The notes under the pieces were generated by a model. The model did not search any database. It was not told where the DNA came from and worked only from the letters and a program-made list of their open reading frames with translations. Of a stretch of 64,000 bases of DNA, positions 55,462-64,000 are shown in pieces (position 1 is the first letter of the stretch; each line of letters starts with the position of its first letter). A program made the translations under genes and the position numbers. The DNA is from an uncultured Bacteroides sp. (GTDB lineage: Bacteria > Bacteroidota > Bacteroidia > Bacteroidales > Bacteroidaceae), in assembly GCF_963677715.1 (NCBI RefSeq), contig NZ_OY782495.1, positions 2,842,001 to 2,906,000 of the forward strand, written 5' to 3'.

Positions 55462-58400
55462 ATGAAAATAAAAACGTTCATAGACAGACCAATTTTGTCT
55501 TGTATTATCTCAGCATTCATTCTAATGGTTGGTATTATCGGGTTAACTCAGTTGCCTATAGAACAATTTCCTAATATTGCTCCACCAACGGTCAATGTAA
55601 CTGCAACTTATACGGGAGCTAATGCTGAAACAATACTTAAAAGTGTGATTACACCCTTAGAGGAGTCAATTAACGGAGTTGAGAATATGACTTATATGAC
55701 TTCCTCAGCTACCAATACCGGAACAGGTACCATTACCATCTATTTTAAACAGGGAAGCGATGCTAATACGGCACAAGTGAACGTGCAAAACCGTGTGGCC
55801 GCAGCACAAGGCTTGCTTCCTGCTGAAGTCACAAAAGTGGGTGTTACTACCACCAAACGGCTTAATAGTACATTGAAAGTTATATCTCTGTATAGTGAAG
55901 ATGGAAAATATGACGATAATTTCCTGAACAATTACTTGAAAATAAATATTCTACCGAAGATATCCCGTATTTCAGGCGTAGGAGATGTTTTTATGATGGG
56001 ATCCGAATATTCCATGCGTATCTGGCTTAAACCGGAAGCTATGGCACAATACGGATTAGTTCCTTCCGATATTACATCTGTACTGGGTGAACAGAATATA
56101 GAATCCCCCACCGGAACATTAGGCGAAAATTCGAAAAATACATTCCAGTATACTTTAAAATACAGAGGACGTTACGAAACAACCGAAGAATTTGGTAATA
56201 TGGTTATTCGCTCGTTGTCTAACGGACAAATACTCCATCTGAAAGATGTAGCGACCATTCAGTTGGGAGCTTTGTCTTATGGATTTAAAGGAGAGGTAGC
56301 TGGAAAACCCGGAACCACAGCTGTCATATATCAACAAGCCGGATCTAATGCCAATGAAATAATAAAAAATATAGATGCTTCTTTAACAGAAATATCTGAA
56401 CAACTTCCGCATGGGGTTAAAATCGTGGATTTAATCAGTACAAAGGATTTTCTGGATGCTTCTATTGATAACGTAATCCATACTTTATTGGAGGCAATCA
56501 TACTTGTTATCATTGTAGTATATGTTTTCTTGCAAAGTCTGCGATCCACATTTATTCCTACCGTATCCATCATTGTATCGTTGGTTGGAACATTTGCATT
56601 TATGTATATTGCCGGATTCAGCCTAAACTTACTGACTCTTTTTGCATTAGTGTTAGTTATCGGTACGGTAGTAGATGATGCCATCATTGTTGTTGAAGCA
56701 GTACAAACCAAATTTGATGAAGGCTATAAATCCTCGTATGAAGCAACGGTGAAGGCAATGGATACAATTTCTTCTGCCTTGATAACAACATCCCTTGTAT
56801 TTATGTCGGTTTTTATTCCCGTTTGCTTTATGGGAGGAACAACAGGAACATTTTATACCCAGTTTGGCCTTACGATGGCTGTAGCTGTCGGTATTTCCCT
56901 TGTAAATGCCTTGACTTTGAGCCCTGCGCTTTGCGCCTTATTTATGACCCCTCACTTAGAAACAGGAAAAGGAAAGCAAAGCCTTTCTACTCGTTTTCAT
57001 AATGCATTTGAAGCTTCTTACAATGGATTGATATTAAAATATAAGAATGCAGCAAGGAAATTTATTAAGAAAAAAAAACTGGCTTTTGGATTGATAATCC
57101 TTGCTGTTTCAGGATTATTTGTTCTATTGAACACAACAAAGACAAGTCTTGTTCCGGAAGAAGATACAGGGGCTATCTATGTCAATGTTGCAACCTCGCC
57201 GGGTAGTACCTTGGCTGAGACAGATCGTGTTATGACCGAAATAGACAAGCGTATTAAAACTTTGCCACAAATTGAAAATTACGCAAAAATTACCGGATAC
57301 GGGATGTTAAGTGGGCAGGGAGCTACCAGTGGTATTTTCTTTATCCGCATGAAGCCTTGGGATGACAGGACAAAAAAAGAAGACCATATAAAATCTGTTA
57401 TCAACCGGATTTATGCACAAACGGCAGATATTAAAGCTGCAAAAATCATGGTTTTTGCACAACCGTTAATTTCCGGATACGGGACAAGCAACGGTGTTGA
57501 AATGAGTATACAAGACCGAAAAGGAAGCACTGTAGAAGAACTCCAGCAGCATACGCAGGCCTTTATAAAGGCTTTGTCCGAATGTCCCGAAATATCTATG
57601 GCATACACTTCATTTGAAACAAAATATCCACAATATAAGGTAGAAGTTGATGCTGCATTGTGCAAAAAACACAATATTTCTCCGTCTGAAGTATTGAGCA
57701 CATTATCCGGATATGTTGGAGGAAGCTATTCGTCCAATCTAAACCTATTCTCGAAGCTATATCGGGTAATGGTACAGGCTGCCCCCGAATACAGATTGGA
57801 TAAAGAGTCCTTGAATAATATTTTTGTCCGTACATCTACCGGGGAAATGTCCCCAATAGGTCAATACCTGAAATTAACAAAGGTTTATGGCCCTGAGTCC
57901 TTGTCTCGATTTAATATGTTTTCGTCTATTTCGCTGACCATTATGCCGGCTACCGGTTATAGTTCGGGACAAGCCATCGAAGCAATCAACCGGGTTGCTG
58001 CCGAAAGCTTACCAAATGGGTATGGTTTTGAATTTAGCGGAATGAGTCGGGAGCAAGCAAGCGCCGGATCTTCTACTATCATTATTTTCATTATCTGTAT
58101 TTTGCTTGTCTATATGATTATGTGCGCTTTATTTGAAAGCTTGTTTATTCCGTTAGCTGTTATGCTTTCCGTTCCCTTCGGGTTAATGGGTAGCTTTCTT
58201 TTTGCCAACTTTTTCGGAATAGAAAATAATATCTACATGCAAACAGGATTGATAATGCTGATCGGATTGCTATCGAAAACAGCTATTCTGCTTACAGAAT
58301 ATGCATCACAAAGACGACGGGAGGGAGCCACGATTGTTCAGGCTGCTCTTGATTCTGCGACTGTTCGCCTACGTCCGATTATGATGACGGCGTTGGCTAT

Positions 58401-58599
58401 GATATTCGGGATGTTGCCAATGGCCTTTACTTCAGGAGCCGGAGCTAACGGTAGCCGTACATTGGCAATCGGGACAATAGGTGGCATATTAATCGGTACG
58501 ATAGCCTTGCTTTTTATAGTTCCGTTCCTCTTCGTCATATTCCAGCATATTCAGGAAAGGATAATGCCTACCCGTCACAGTTCTGACAACAACCAATAA
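55462..58599 (+). CDS. RND multidrug efflux pump (HAE1/AcrB family)
   Basis: This is a 1045-aa inner-membrane proton-driven exporter with the HAE1 plan of 12 helices and two large periplasmic loops. It starts with FIDRPILSCIISAFILMVG, has the porter motif LPIEQFPNIAPPTVNVTATY, the helix-4 proton-relay segment GTVVDDAIIVVEAV (paired Asp), a Lys in helix 10 (LIGLLSKTAILLTEYA) and GATIVQAALDSATVRLRPI. The Asp pair and the Lys are the conserved relay residues, so it should be active. It lies 12 bp after the adaptor and 8 bp before the channel gene. Substrates are unknown. Confidence 0.96.
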   Translation: MKIKTFIDRPILSCIISAFILMVGIIGLTQLPIEQFPNIAPPTVNVTATYTGANAETILKSVITPLEESINGVENMTYMTSSATNTGTGTITIYFKQGSDANTAQVNVQNRVAAAQGLLPAEVTKVGVTTTKRLNSTLKVISLYSEDGKYDDNFLNNYLKINILPKISRISGVGDVFMMGSEYSMRIWLKPEAMAQYGLVPSDITSVLGEQNIESPTGTLGENSKNTFQYTLKYRGRYETTEEFGNMVIRSLSNGQILHLKDVATIQLGALSYGFKGEVAGKPGTTAVIYQQAGSNANEIIKNIDASLTEISEQLPHGVKIVDLISTKDFLDASIDNVIHTLLEAIILVIIVVYVFLQSLRSTFIPTVSIIVSLVGTFAFMYIAGFSLNLLTLFALVLVIGTVVDDAIIVVEAVQTKFDEGYKSSYEATVKAMDTISSALITTSLVFMSVFIPVCFMGGTTGTFYTQFGLTMAVAVGISLVNALTLSPALCALFMTPHLETGKGKQSLSTRFHNAFEASYNGLILKYKNAARKFIKKKKLAFGLIILAVSGLFVLLNTTKTSLVPEEDTGAIYVNVATSPGSTLAETDRVMTEIDKRIKTLPQIENYAKITGYGMLSGQGATSGIFFIRMKPWDDRTKKEDHIKSVINRIYAQTADIKAAKIMVFAQPLISGYGTSNGVEMSIQDRKGSTVEELQQHTQAFIKALSECPEISMAYTSFETKYPQYKVEVDAALCKKHNISPSEVLSTLSGYVGGSYSSNLNLFSKLYRVMVQAAPEYRLDKESLNNIFVRTSTGEMSPIGQYLKLTKVYGPESLSRFNMFSSISLTIMPATGYSSGQAIEAINRVAAESLPNGYGFEFSGMSREQASAGSSTIIIFIICILLVYMIMCALFESLFIPLAVMLSVPFGLMGSFLFANFFGIENNIYMQTGLIMLIGLLSKTAILLTEYASQRRREGATIVQAALDSATVRLRPIMMTALAMIFGMLPMAFTSGAGANGSRTLAIGTIGGILIGTIALLFIVPFLFVIFQHIQERIMPTRHSSDNNQ

Positions 58600-58607
58600 T
58601 TACTGAC

Positions 58608-59975
58608 ATGAAGAAAATTATATTTGCACTTACAATTGTAGCTACATTTAGTAGTTGTAAGGTATATACCAAATACGAACGCCCAGATGATATATCAGTC
58701 ATTTCTGCTTATCGAGGCGCAAATGAAGAATCTGATACAACGACTTTAGCCGATCTTTCGTGGAGGGATTTGTTTACCGATTCTTACCTGCAAAATTTAA
58801 TCAAGATAGGTTTAGAGAAGAATACCGATTTACGAATTGCACGATTAAGTATCGAGCAAGCCGAAGCATCATTAAAGTCTGCAAAACTGGCATATCTTCC
58901 GTCAGCAAACCTCTCACCTGAAGGAACAATCAGTAGTTTCGACGGCTCAAAACCGTCTAAAACATATTCCCTGGGAGTTTCTGCAAGTTGGGAAATTGAG
59001 GTTTTCGGTAAATTAACTAATCAAAAAAGAGAAGCCATTGCAGCTATGGAAAGTAGCCAGGCATATAAACAAGCAGTAGAAACAAAGTTGATTGCCACTA
59101 TCGCCAATAGTTACTATAACCTATTGATGCTCGACAGGCAGCTTTCTATCAGTTTATCTACTTTGGATAATTGGGATAACAGCATAAAAACAATGGAACT
59201 CCTTAAACGTGCGGGACAATCTAATGATGTCTCTATTTTACAGGCTAAAGCCAACCGTTTATCTCTAGAGTCCGCTATACTGCAAATTCGGAGGAGCATA
59301 AATGAAATGGAAAACAGTTTATCCGTTCTATTGGGAATTGAAGCGCAACATATAGAAAGAGGAACTCTTGATAAACAGAACTTCCCCGATAAGTTAGCCA
59401 TTGGTGTTCCCTTGCAACTACTTGGAAATCGTCCGGATGTACGGCAGGCAGAATTTGATCTAGCTCAATCTTTTTATGCGACCAATATAGCACGCTCCGC
59501 TTTTTATCCGAGTATAACATTAAGTGGTTCTGCCGGATGGACAAATAGCATGGGTAGTGCGATTGTAAATCCCGGTAATCTATTATTGTCTGCAATGGGC
59601 TCTTTAGTGCAACCGATCTTTAATAAGGGAATGAATACAGCCAATCTGAAAATTGCAAAAGCGCAGCAGGAAAGAAACAAATTATTGTTCCAGCAATCCA
59701 TTCTTAATGCAGGGCAGGAGGTAAATGATGCCCTTGTACTATGGCAAACGGCGCAAAATAGGATTAATATCTGTGACCAGCAGATAGAAGCATTACAAAA
59801 AGCTGTAGATAAAACAGAATTGTTGATGAAACACTCTTCAACGAATTATCTAGAGGTACTAACTGCCCAGCAATCATTATTACAGGCAGAACAGACTCAG
59901 ATCCAAAATTATTTTGATAAAATACAAGGGATGATAAACTTGTATCATGCACTAGGTGGTGGAATATCAGAATGA
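58608..59975 (+). CDS. RND outer membrane channel (TolC/OprM, NodT family)
   Basis: This 455-aa outer membrane lipoprotein has a lipobox ending at Cys17 (FSSC). The two OEP repeats are visible as long helical stretches with LPSANLSPEGTIS, SWEIEVFGKLTNQKREAIAA, LGNRPDVRQAEFDLAQSFYA, AFYPSITLSGSAGW and TNYLEVLTAQQSLLQAEQTQ. The NodT-type length is normal. It completes the tripartite pump with the two genes upstream (8-bp gap). Confidence 0.95.
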   Translation: MKKIIFALTIVATFSSCKVYTKYERPDDISVISAYRGANEESDTTTLADLSWRDLFTDSYLQNLIKIGLEKNTDLRIARLSIEQAEASLKSAKLAYLPSANLSPEGTISSFDGSKPSKTYSLGVSASWEIEVFGKLTNQKREAIAAMESSQAYKQAVETKLIATIANSYYNLLMLDRQLSISLSTLDNWDNSIKTMELLKRAGQSNDVSILQAKANRLSLESAILQIRRSINEMENSLSVLLGIEAQHIERGTLDKQNFPDKLAIGVPLQLLGNRPDVRQAEFDLAQSFYATNIARSAFYPSITLSGSAGWTNSMGSAIVNPGNLLLSAMGSLVQPIFNKGMNTANLKIAKAQQERNKLLFQQSILNAGQEVNDALVLWQTAQNRINICDQQIEALQKAVDKTELLMKHSSTNYLEVLTAQQSLLQAEQTQIQNYFDKIQGMINLYHALGGGISE

Positions 59976-60032
59976 ACAATACTGCCAAATAACAGAAAAT
60001 AAAAATCGATTAATAATTATAATTCAAGTAAA

Positions 60033-61016
60033 GTGAAAAAATTAGCAATCTATGTGATCTTACTGACTAGTTTGGCTGCAACCGCTCAAGCTCAAAATAA
60101 TACGGATACGTTAACGACCCAGCTTAGACGTTATTTCGCTCGTAATTTTTCAGAAGCTCGTACATTTAACTTGTATTGGGAAAGAAGTCCGACTTATGAT
60201 TATACGTTAAAGCAAAATGGGAATACACTGGAAAAAGGAGAGATGCGCAATATAAATACGGTGAAATTTGCAGCAACAGTTCCCGTATTACAACTTAGAG
60301 ATTTTTCTTTGTACGCTAATGGACAGGCTAATTTCTATATGTTCGAAACTTATGATAAAGCGAATGGATTAGCATCATCTATATTTCCTGATAACGAGGA
60401 AAATTATGACTACTATAAAGGTACAATAGGCGGAACTTACCGTACAAAGATTGTGGGCAAACCTTTAATATTGAATGCCAGCATTTCCGGTGATGGCTGG
60501 AACAAAGGTTTTGAGGAAGTACAAGGTACCTTTTCCGCTGTTATGGTGTTTAAACAGAGTGCAACAACTAACTTTAGTGCGGGACTCTATGGTATGACTC
60601 ACTTTATTAAAATTCCGGTTCTTCCTGTTATCACCTACTGGCATCAGTTTACCCCCCATTTGAGCATTGACGTTACATTGCCTAGCAGAGCTTATCTGCG
60701 TTACCAGTTTCTCAATAATCACCGTTTATCTATGGGAACTTCTATGGAAAGTGAGCAGTTCTATTTGAAGCCGGGTATGGATAATCTGCCGGAAGTCTGT
60801 CTTTACAATAAGGCAACCATTAAGAGTGAGATTGTTTATGAATATATTATAAACAAGCGTTTTTATCTGATAGTCCGTGGGGGTGGAATAGGAACTCTCA
60901 AAAGTGGTCTTTACAAAACTAATCGTAAAGGTATAGATGGTGACCCGTATATAGAAATGAGCCATCCCATGGCTCCGTTTTTCAATCTTGGCTTTTCTTT
61001 CAACTTGTTTAAATAA
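60033..61016 (+). CDS. Outer membrane beta-barrel protein, DUF6268-like
   Basis: This 327-aa exported protein uses a GTG start and has a signal peptide (VKKLAIYVILLTSLAATAQAQ). The rest is predicted beta-barrel, with alternating strands and aromatic girdle residues (FSLYANGQANFYMFETYD, LSIDVTLPSRAYLRYQFL, RFYLIVRGGGIGTLKSG) and a C-terminal FFNLGFSFNLFK typical of BAM-inserted barrels. The pattern resembles DUF6268 proteins found near RND pumps in Bacteroidetes. It follows the channel gene by 57 bp, so it may be a fourth part of the efflux operon. Its function is unknown. Confidence 0.7.
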   Translation: MKKLAIYVILLTSLAATAQAQNNTDTLTTQLRRYFARNFSEARTFNLYWERSPTYDYTLKQNGNTLEKGEMRNINTVKFAATVPVLQLRDFSLYANGQANFYMFETYDKANGLASSIFPDNEENYDYYKGTIGGTYRTKIVGKPLILNASISGDGWNKGFEEVQGTFSAVMVFKQSATTNFSAGLYGMTHFIKIPVLPVITYWHQFTPHLSIDVTLPSRAYLRYQFLNNHRLSMGTSMESEQFYLKPGMDNLPEVCLYNKATIKSEIVYEYIINKRFYLIVRGGGIGTLKSGLYKTNRKGIDGDPYIEMSHPMAPFFNLGFSFNLFK

Positions 61017-61041
61017 CGAATTACAATAAAATTAATTTATT

Positions 61042-61750
61042 ATGAGAAAGAATCGTGTAAGCTTAATAAAATGTTTGGCACTAGCTTGTCTGGTGTTTAT
61101 TGTTTCAGCGCAGGCCAGTGCTCAACTACGCTTTGGTGTCAAAGGTGGCTATGAAGTGAGTAGTAACGATATTAATAAAGACATTCTGAATGCAGGTAAC
61201 CGTCTCGGTTTTCAAGTAGGTGGAACAATGAAACTAATGTCTCCTATTCTGGGCTTGGGAGGTGAGCTTGCTGTTTTGTATGGCATCAACAATATGATGT
61301 GAAAGTTGAAGATTCTGGCTACGATTTATCCAATTACGATTATTTGAGGGTTCCGCTAAGCCTGAAGAAGAAATTTAGCTTAATAGGCTTGCTCGGCATG
61401 TTTGTCCAAGCCGGTCCTTATGTTGAATTCAAGATTAACGGAGAGAATTTTAAGAATATTGACAACGAATGCAACTCAAAATATTTTGAAACAGGTATTA
61501 ATGCCGAAGCAGGAGTGGAATTGCTGAACCTCCTTGAGCTTGGTATGTATTGCCGTAAGGCCCTGACTGATAATTATGGAGATGACACACCTGATTTTGG
61601 TGATATTTGAAAGAAAAAACCGGACGTATGGAGTCCTTACATGTTTGTTGCAATGTGAATCAACCGGAAGATACCTTTATCTACATTATTAACAGAAATT
61701 CAATCACTCTGCTTCCAAACTTAATTAGTTTGGGGATAGAATACTTATAA
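61042..61750 (+). pseudogene. Frameshifted outer membrane beta-barrel (porin-family) gene
   Basis: Three frames together give one barrel protein. Frame 1 (61042-61302) has a signal peptide and QLRFGVKGGYEVSSNDIN...GGELAVLYG. Loss of one base near 61283 moves to HQQYDVKVEDSGYDLSNYDY and on to a stop at 61608-61610. A third frame holds SITLLPNLISLGIEYL, a typical barrel C-terminus ending at 61750. The region between is degraded. The parent was a small opacity- or PorT-like barrel protein of about 230 aa. Confidence 0.75.
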
Positions 61751-61778
61751 ATAAATAAAAAAATAATATGTCTGTAAT

Positions 61779-62681
61779 ATGATGGAAGGTTGTTTATTAG
61801 AGCGATACCTGTTTTGCTTTCTGTGCCTAATACTGCCACTTTTACTGGTTGCACAACCAAATAATGATAGTATTGCAGGCATAGGAAGAAAGCAGTCGGA
61901 GTGGTTGGATTTATTCAGACCTCAAACAATCAAAAGTTCGGGAAAAAAGGCACTAGAGGTAATGGATAGGGCTCCTGCATTTGCAGCATACAAAGATAAT
62001 TTTTTCATAACTGGGATTCCTCTAAACAAGAAAATAACGGACAGTTCAGCCGATGCTCTCTTTCAAGTTAGCATAAGACAACGTTTGAGCAAAACAGCCT
62101 TACCCTTTAAGACATTCGCATACCTAACATATACCCAGAAATCATTCTGGAATATATATAGCGAATCCAGTCCTTTCCGTGATATGAACTATAATCCGGG
62201 AATAGGACTTGCCAAAATATTTATCTCTAAAGGATTATTGTTTGGGTCAGGAGCTATTCAGATTATGCACGAGTCTAATGGACAATACGGAGAGAATTCA
62301 AGAAGCTGGAATTATCTGAGCCTGACAGCAAAATATTATATCAACCTAAACTTGAATATTTCCGGAGAGTTCTGGATCCCTTATGTAGATAGTGACGGAA
62401 ATAAAGACCTGCTCGATTATAGAGGGTTGGGAAAGATTAACATAAATAGTATAGATTATACTCAAAAATGGTGGTTTGAACTACAATTGAATCCCCGTAA
62501 AGGTTTTGGAAATATGAATACAACTGCCAGTATCAGTTTTAAAGTATCAGATAGTTCTAATCAATATGTGTTTCTGCGTTTTCAGGATGGATATGCAGAA
62601 AGTTTGCTTGATTATAATAAATACTCGGCGAACCTTCGAATAGGTATATGTATAAAACCCGATTTTTATAATATATATTGA
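61779..62681 (+). CDS. pldA: Outer membrane phospholipase A1 (OMPLA)
   Basis: This 300-aa outer membrane enzyme hydrolyses phospholipids that reach the outer leaflet. After a signal peptide (about 1-26) the barrel carries the catalytic signature IMHESNGQ, with His164 and Ser166, and Asn178 in RSWNYL. The spacing (2 and 12 residues) is exactly that of the E. coli His142-Ser144-Asn156 triad. Calcium and dimer-interface positions could not be checked. ATGs at 61779 and 61782 are both possible starts. Its last four bases overlap the start of rteC (ATGA), so the two are translationally coupled. Confidence 0.88.
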   Translation: MMEGCLLERYLFCFLCLILPLLLVAQPNNDSIAGIGRKQSEWLDLFRPQTIKSSGKKALEVMDRAPAFAAYKDNFFITGIPLNKKITDSSADALFQVSIRQRLSKTALPFKTFAYLTYTQKSFWNIYSESSPFRDMNYNPGIGLAKIFISKGLLFGSGAIQIMHESNGQYGENSRSWNYLSLTAKYYINLNLNISGEFWIPYVDSDGNKDLLDYRGLGKININSIDYTQKWWFELQLNPRKGFGNMNTTASISFKVSDSSNQYVFLRFQDGYAESLLDYNKYSANLRIGICIKPDFYNIY

Positions 62682-63553
62682 ATGAAAACGTGGGAATATT
62701 ATATAATGAAAAGCTGTATAGAATTATGATTCAATTTGCTTCCTGTCTAAAAAAAGAGATAGATACAAAGATTGAGCAAATAGAATGCTCGGAAATCAGC
62801 ATGATTACGAAGTCTTTGGATGCTTCTCGGATACTTGTCGAGGCATTTAATCGATTAAAAGCGTTTATTCTATCATACGATTTTAAAGATGAGGAAGAGG
62901 AAATTTATTTTTTCAAAGAAACCAAACCCAGATTATGTTCACGTTTAATATTCTATCGTAAAGTCTATAACATTGAGATGAATCGCCCTATCGGTATAGA
63001 AAAACAGCGGGAATACCTGTGTGAATTATTGAATGATATAAACAAATATAATGGTAAAAGGCTCGATTTTATACGCTATTACCGTTCGGATTCCTCTCAC
63101 TTGGATGCTTTTTATTTTCTGCGGGATAAAACAGACGTGGAGCAATACCTCGAAACATTCTACTATGAATTCGACCCTAAATTTTCTACTAACTGCGATT
63201 TTAAGGTAGCGAAAATTTTAGCAAATGATATGCTTTCCGCCTACTTGATGCATGAAATGGAACTATTGGAGGATAATACTGTGAAGACTTATTCTTTCGG
63301 ATTTCCTACCACCAAACTAACATGGAAAGGCTCAAAAGTGGAATTGCAGGAACAAATTGTTTCGTGGGATAGTGCAGGAATCTTCGGTGATGTACCGCTT
63401 ACGCAGCTTTACAGTTATATCCAAAATGTATTTAACATTCAATTGGATAGTAACTTGTCTCGAAGTTTTGGCGAACTAAAAATACGGAATACACCCACAC
63501 CCTTTCTTGATAAATTGAAAGACACCTTACTGCGTCGTATGGGGCGAAAATAG
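62678..63553 (+). CDS. rteC: RteC-family regulator
   Basis: This 291-aa protein matches the RteC family, the DNA-binding activator of excision genes in CTnDOT-type conjugative transposons. Supporting segments are LDFIRYYRSDSSHLDAFYFL in the middle and LTWKGSKVELQEQIVSWDSA with a helix-turn-helix-like continuation near the C-terminus. It overlaps pldA by 4 bp instead of following rteA/rteB. The 252 bp after it hold repeated 12-bp elements and then a helix-turn-helix gene, as expected for an RteC target. Confidence 0.88.
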   Translation: MNENVGILYNEKLYRIMIQFASCLKKEIDTKIEQIECSEISMITKSLDASRILVEAFNRLKAFILSYDFKDEEEEIYFFKETKPRLCSRLIFYRKVYNIEMNRPIGIEKQREYLCELLNDINKYNGKRLDFIRYYRSDSSHLDAFYFLRDKTDVEQYLETFYYEFDPKFSTNCDFKVAKILANDMLSAYLMHEMELLEDNTVKTYSFGFPTTKLTWKGSKVELQEQIVSWDSAGIFGDVPLTQLYSYIQNVFNIQLDSNLSRSFGELKIRNTPTPFLDKLKDTLLRRMGRK

Positions 63554-63560
63554 TAACACC

Positions 63561-63751
63561 GAGGTCGGTATGTACGCCTAAAACAATCGGTTTTGATGCT
63601 AATTCAGATCAAAATAGGGTGTTTCGTCTTATAACTCACCATATACCGACCCTCTTAATACATTTTTCTCTGTTTTTAGGAGATAAACTTATAGTAATTA
63701 ACTGTAAATAAGTAGATTGAAAAGATATTCAATAAAAGTCATACCGACCTC
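63561..63751. promoter_or_regulatory. RteC-type target region with three 12-bp elements
   Basis: GAGGTCGGTATG at 63561-63572 is exactly mirrored by CATACCGACCTC at 63740-63751, and ATACCGACCCTC at 63643-63654 is a near copy in the second orientation. A 7-bp hairpin (TTTTGAT/ATCAAAA, 63591-63614) just after rteC may end its transcript. GAACTTTG at 63776-63783 is a weak -7 element for the next gene. Confidence 0.65.
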
Positions 63752-63805
63752 CTTATAACCTATACAGAAACGTCCGAACTTTGTTGTAAATTAATAAGGT
63801 GCTGT

Positions 63806-64000
63806 ATGGAAGATAACAATTTGCAGGAGTGGTTGCAGGTCTGGTTCGAGCAATTCATGGGACGTTTTGACCGACTGGATAAATTTATGGATATTATGAG
63901 CGGACGGCATAACGTACTGAATGGTGAACGGCTTTTGGACAATCAGGATTTGTGCCAGTTGCTAAATGTCAGCAAGCGGACATTGCAACGTTACCGTTCT
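63806..64000 (+). CDS. Helix-turn-helix (excisionase-like) protein, cut by window edge
   Basis: The first 65 codons are present. The N-terminus is acidic and amphipathic (MEDNNLQEWLQVWFEQFMGR), followed by LNGERLLDNQDLCQLLNVSKRTLQRYRS, the signature of small helix-turn-helix proteins encoded in Bacteroides conjugative transposons, such as the Xis2c-like excision factors. The spacing behind rteC and the element cluster supports an excision or mobilisation role. The 3' end is outside the window. Confidence 0.8.
   Translation, partial: MEDNNLQEWLQVWFEQFMGRFDRLDKFMDIMSGRHNVLNGERLLDNQDLCQLLNVSKRTLQRYRS

Overview
The window reads as a chromosome segment from a Bacteroidales gut commensal, most likely Bacteroides or a close relative. 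The evidence is the moderately AT-rich sequence, the many promoters of the Bacteroides type (a -7 element TAnnTTTG, sometimes with TTTG 19 bp upstream), a complete SusC/SusD polysaccharide utilization locus (PUL) with a hybrid two-component regulator, a GtrA/GT2 pair, an adenosylcobalamin-type ribonucleotide reductase, and an RteC protein of the kind carried by Bacteroides conjugative transposons. The species cannot be assigned from sequence reading alone.

Layout. 0-28.5 kb is largely housekeeping: the 3' end of dxr, rseP, gap, a GlxA-type regulator, a divergent HxlR regulator/flavin reductase pair, the leftward operon aroC-M20 peptidase-anmK, a GtrA/GT2 pair beside a decayed gene, a BASS-type transporter, a TonB-dependent receptor, an N-acetylmuramoyl-L-alanine amidase with mlaD, dnaA, a nitroreductase, class II ribonucleotide reductase, malQ, folB and aroA, then an odd 740-bp intergenic region full of repeats, and an AI-2E family transporter. 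28.6-33.9 kb holds stress and redox genes: a nitroreductase, a marR-MFS-small membrane protein operon with a palindromic operator, an AraC regulator and an iron-dependent alcohol dehydrogenase.

34.2-52.0 kb is a PUL on one strand: GH2 enzyme, hybrid two-component system (HTCS), SusC, SusD, three different GH43-like enzymes and an unrecognised secreted protein that may be an alpha/alpha-barrel glycosidase. The GH43 set suggests an arabinose- or xylose-containing plant glycan; this is inference. The HTCS would sense an oligosaccharide in the periplasm and switch on susC and the genes behind it. A strong hairpin lies between susD and the first GH43 gene. A frameshifted tail of a second GH2-type enzyme lies just past the PUL and contains one arm of a perfect 30-bp inverted repeat.

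52.5-64 kb is accessory. It has a candidate small RNA of about 200 nt, an AraC regulator divergent from a complete RND efflux operon (adaptor, pump, outer membrane channel), a DUF6268-like barrel protein, two broken outer membrane beta-barrel genes, an outer membrane phospholipase A with a correctly spaced His-Ser-Asn triad, and an rteC gene overlapping the phospholipase gene by 4 bp. After rteC come three copies of a 12-bp element in both orientations, then the start of a helix-turn-helix gene like those of conjugative-transposon excision modules. I read this as envelope and efflux cargo next to, or inside, an integrative element. No tRNA, rRNA, CRISPR array or intact insertion sequence was seen.
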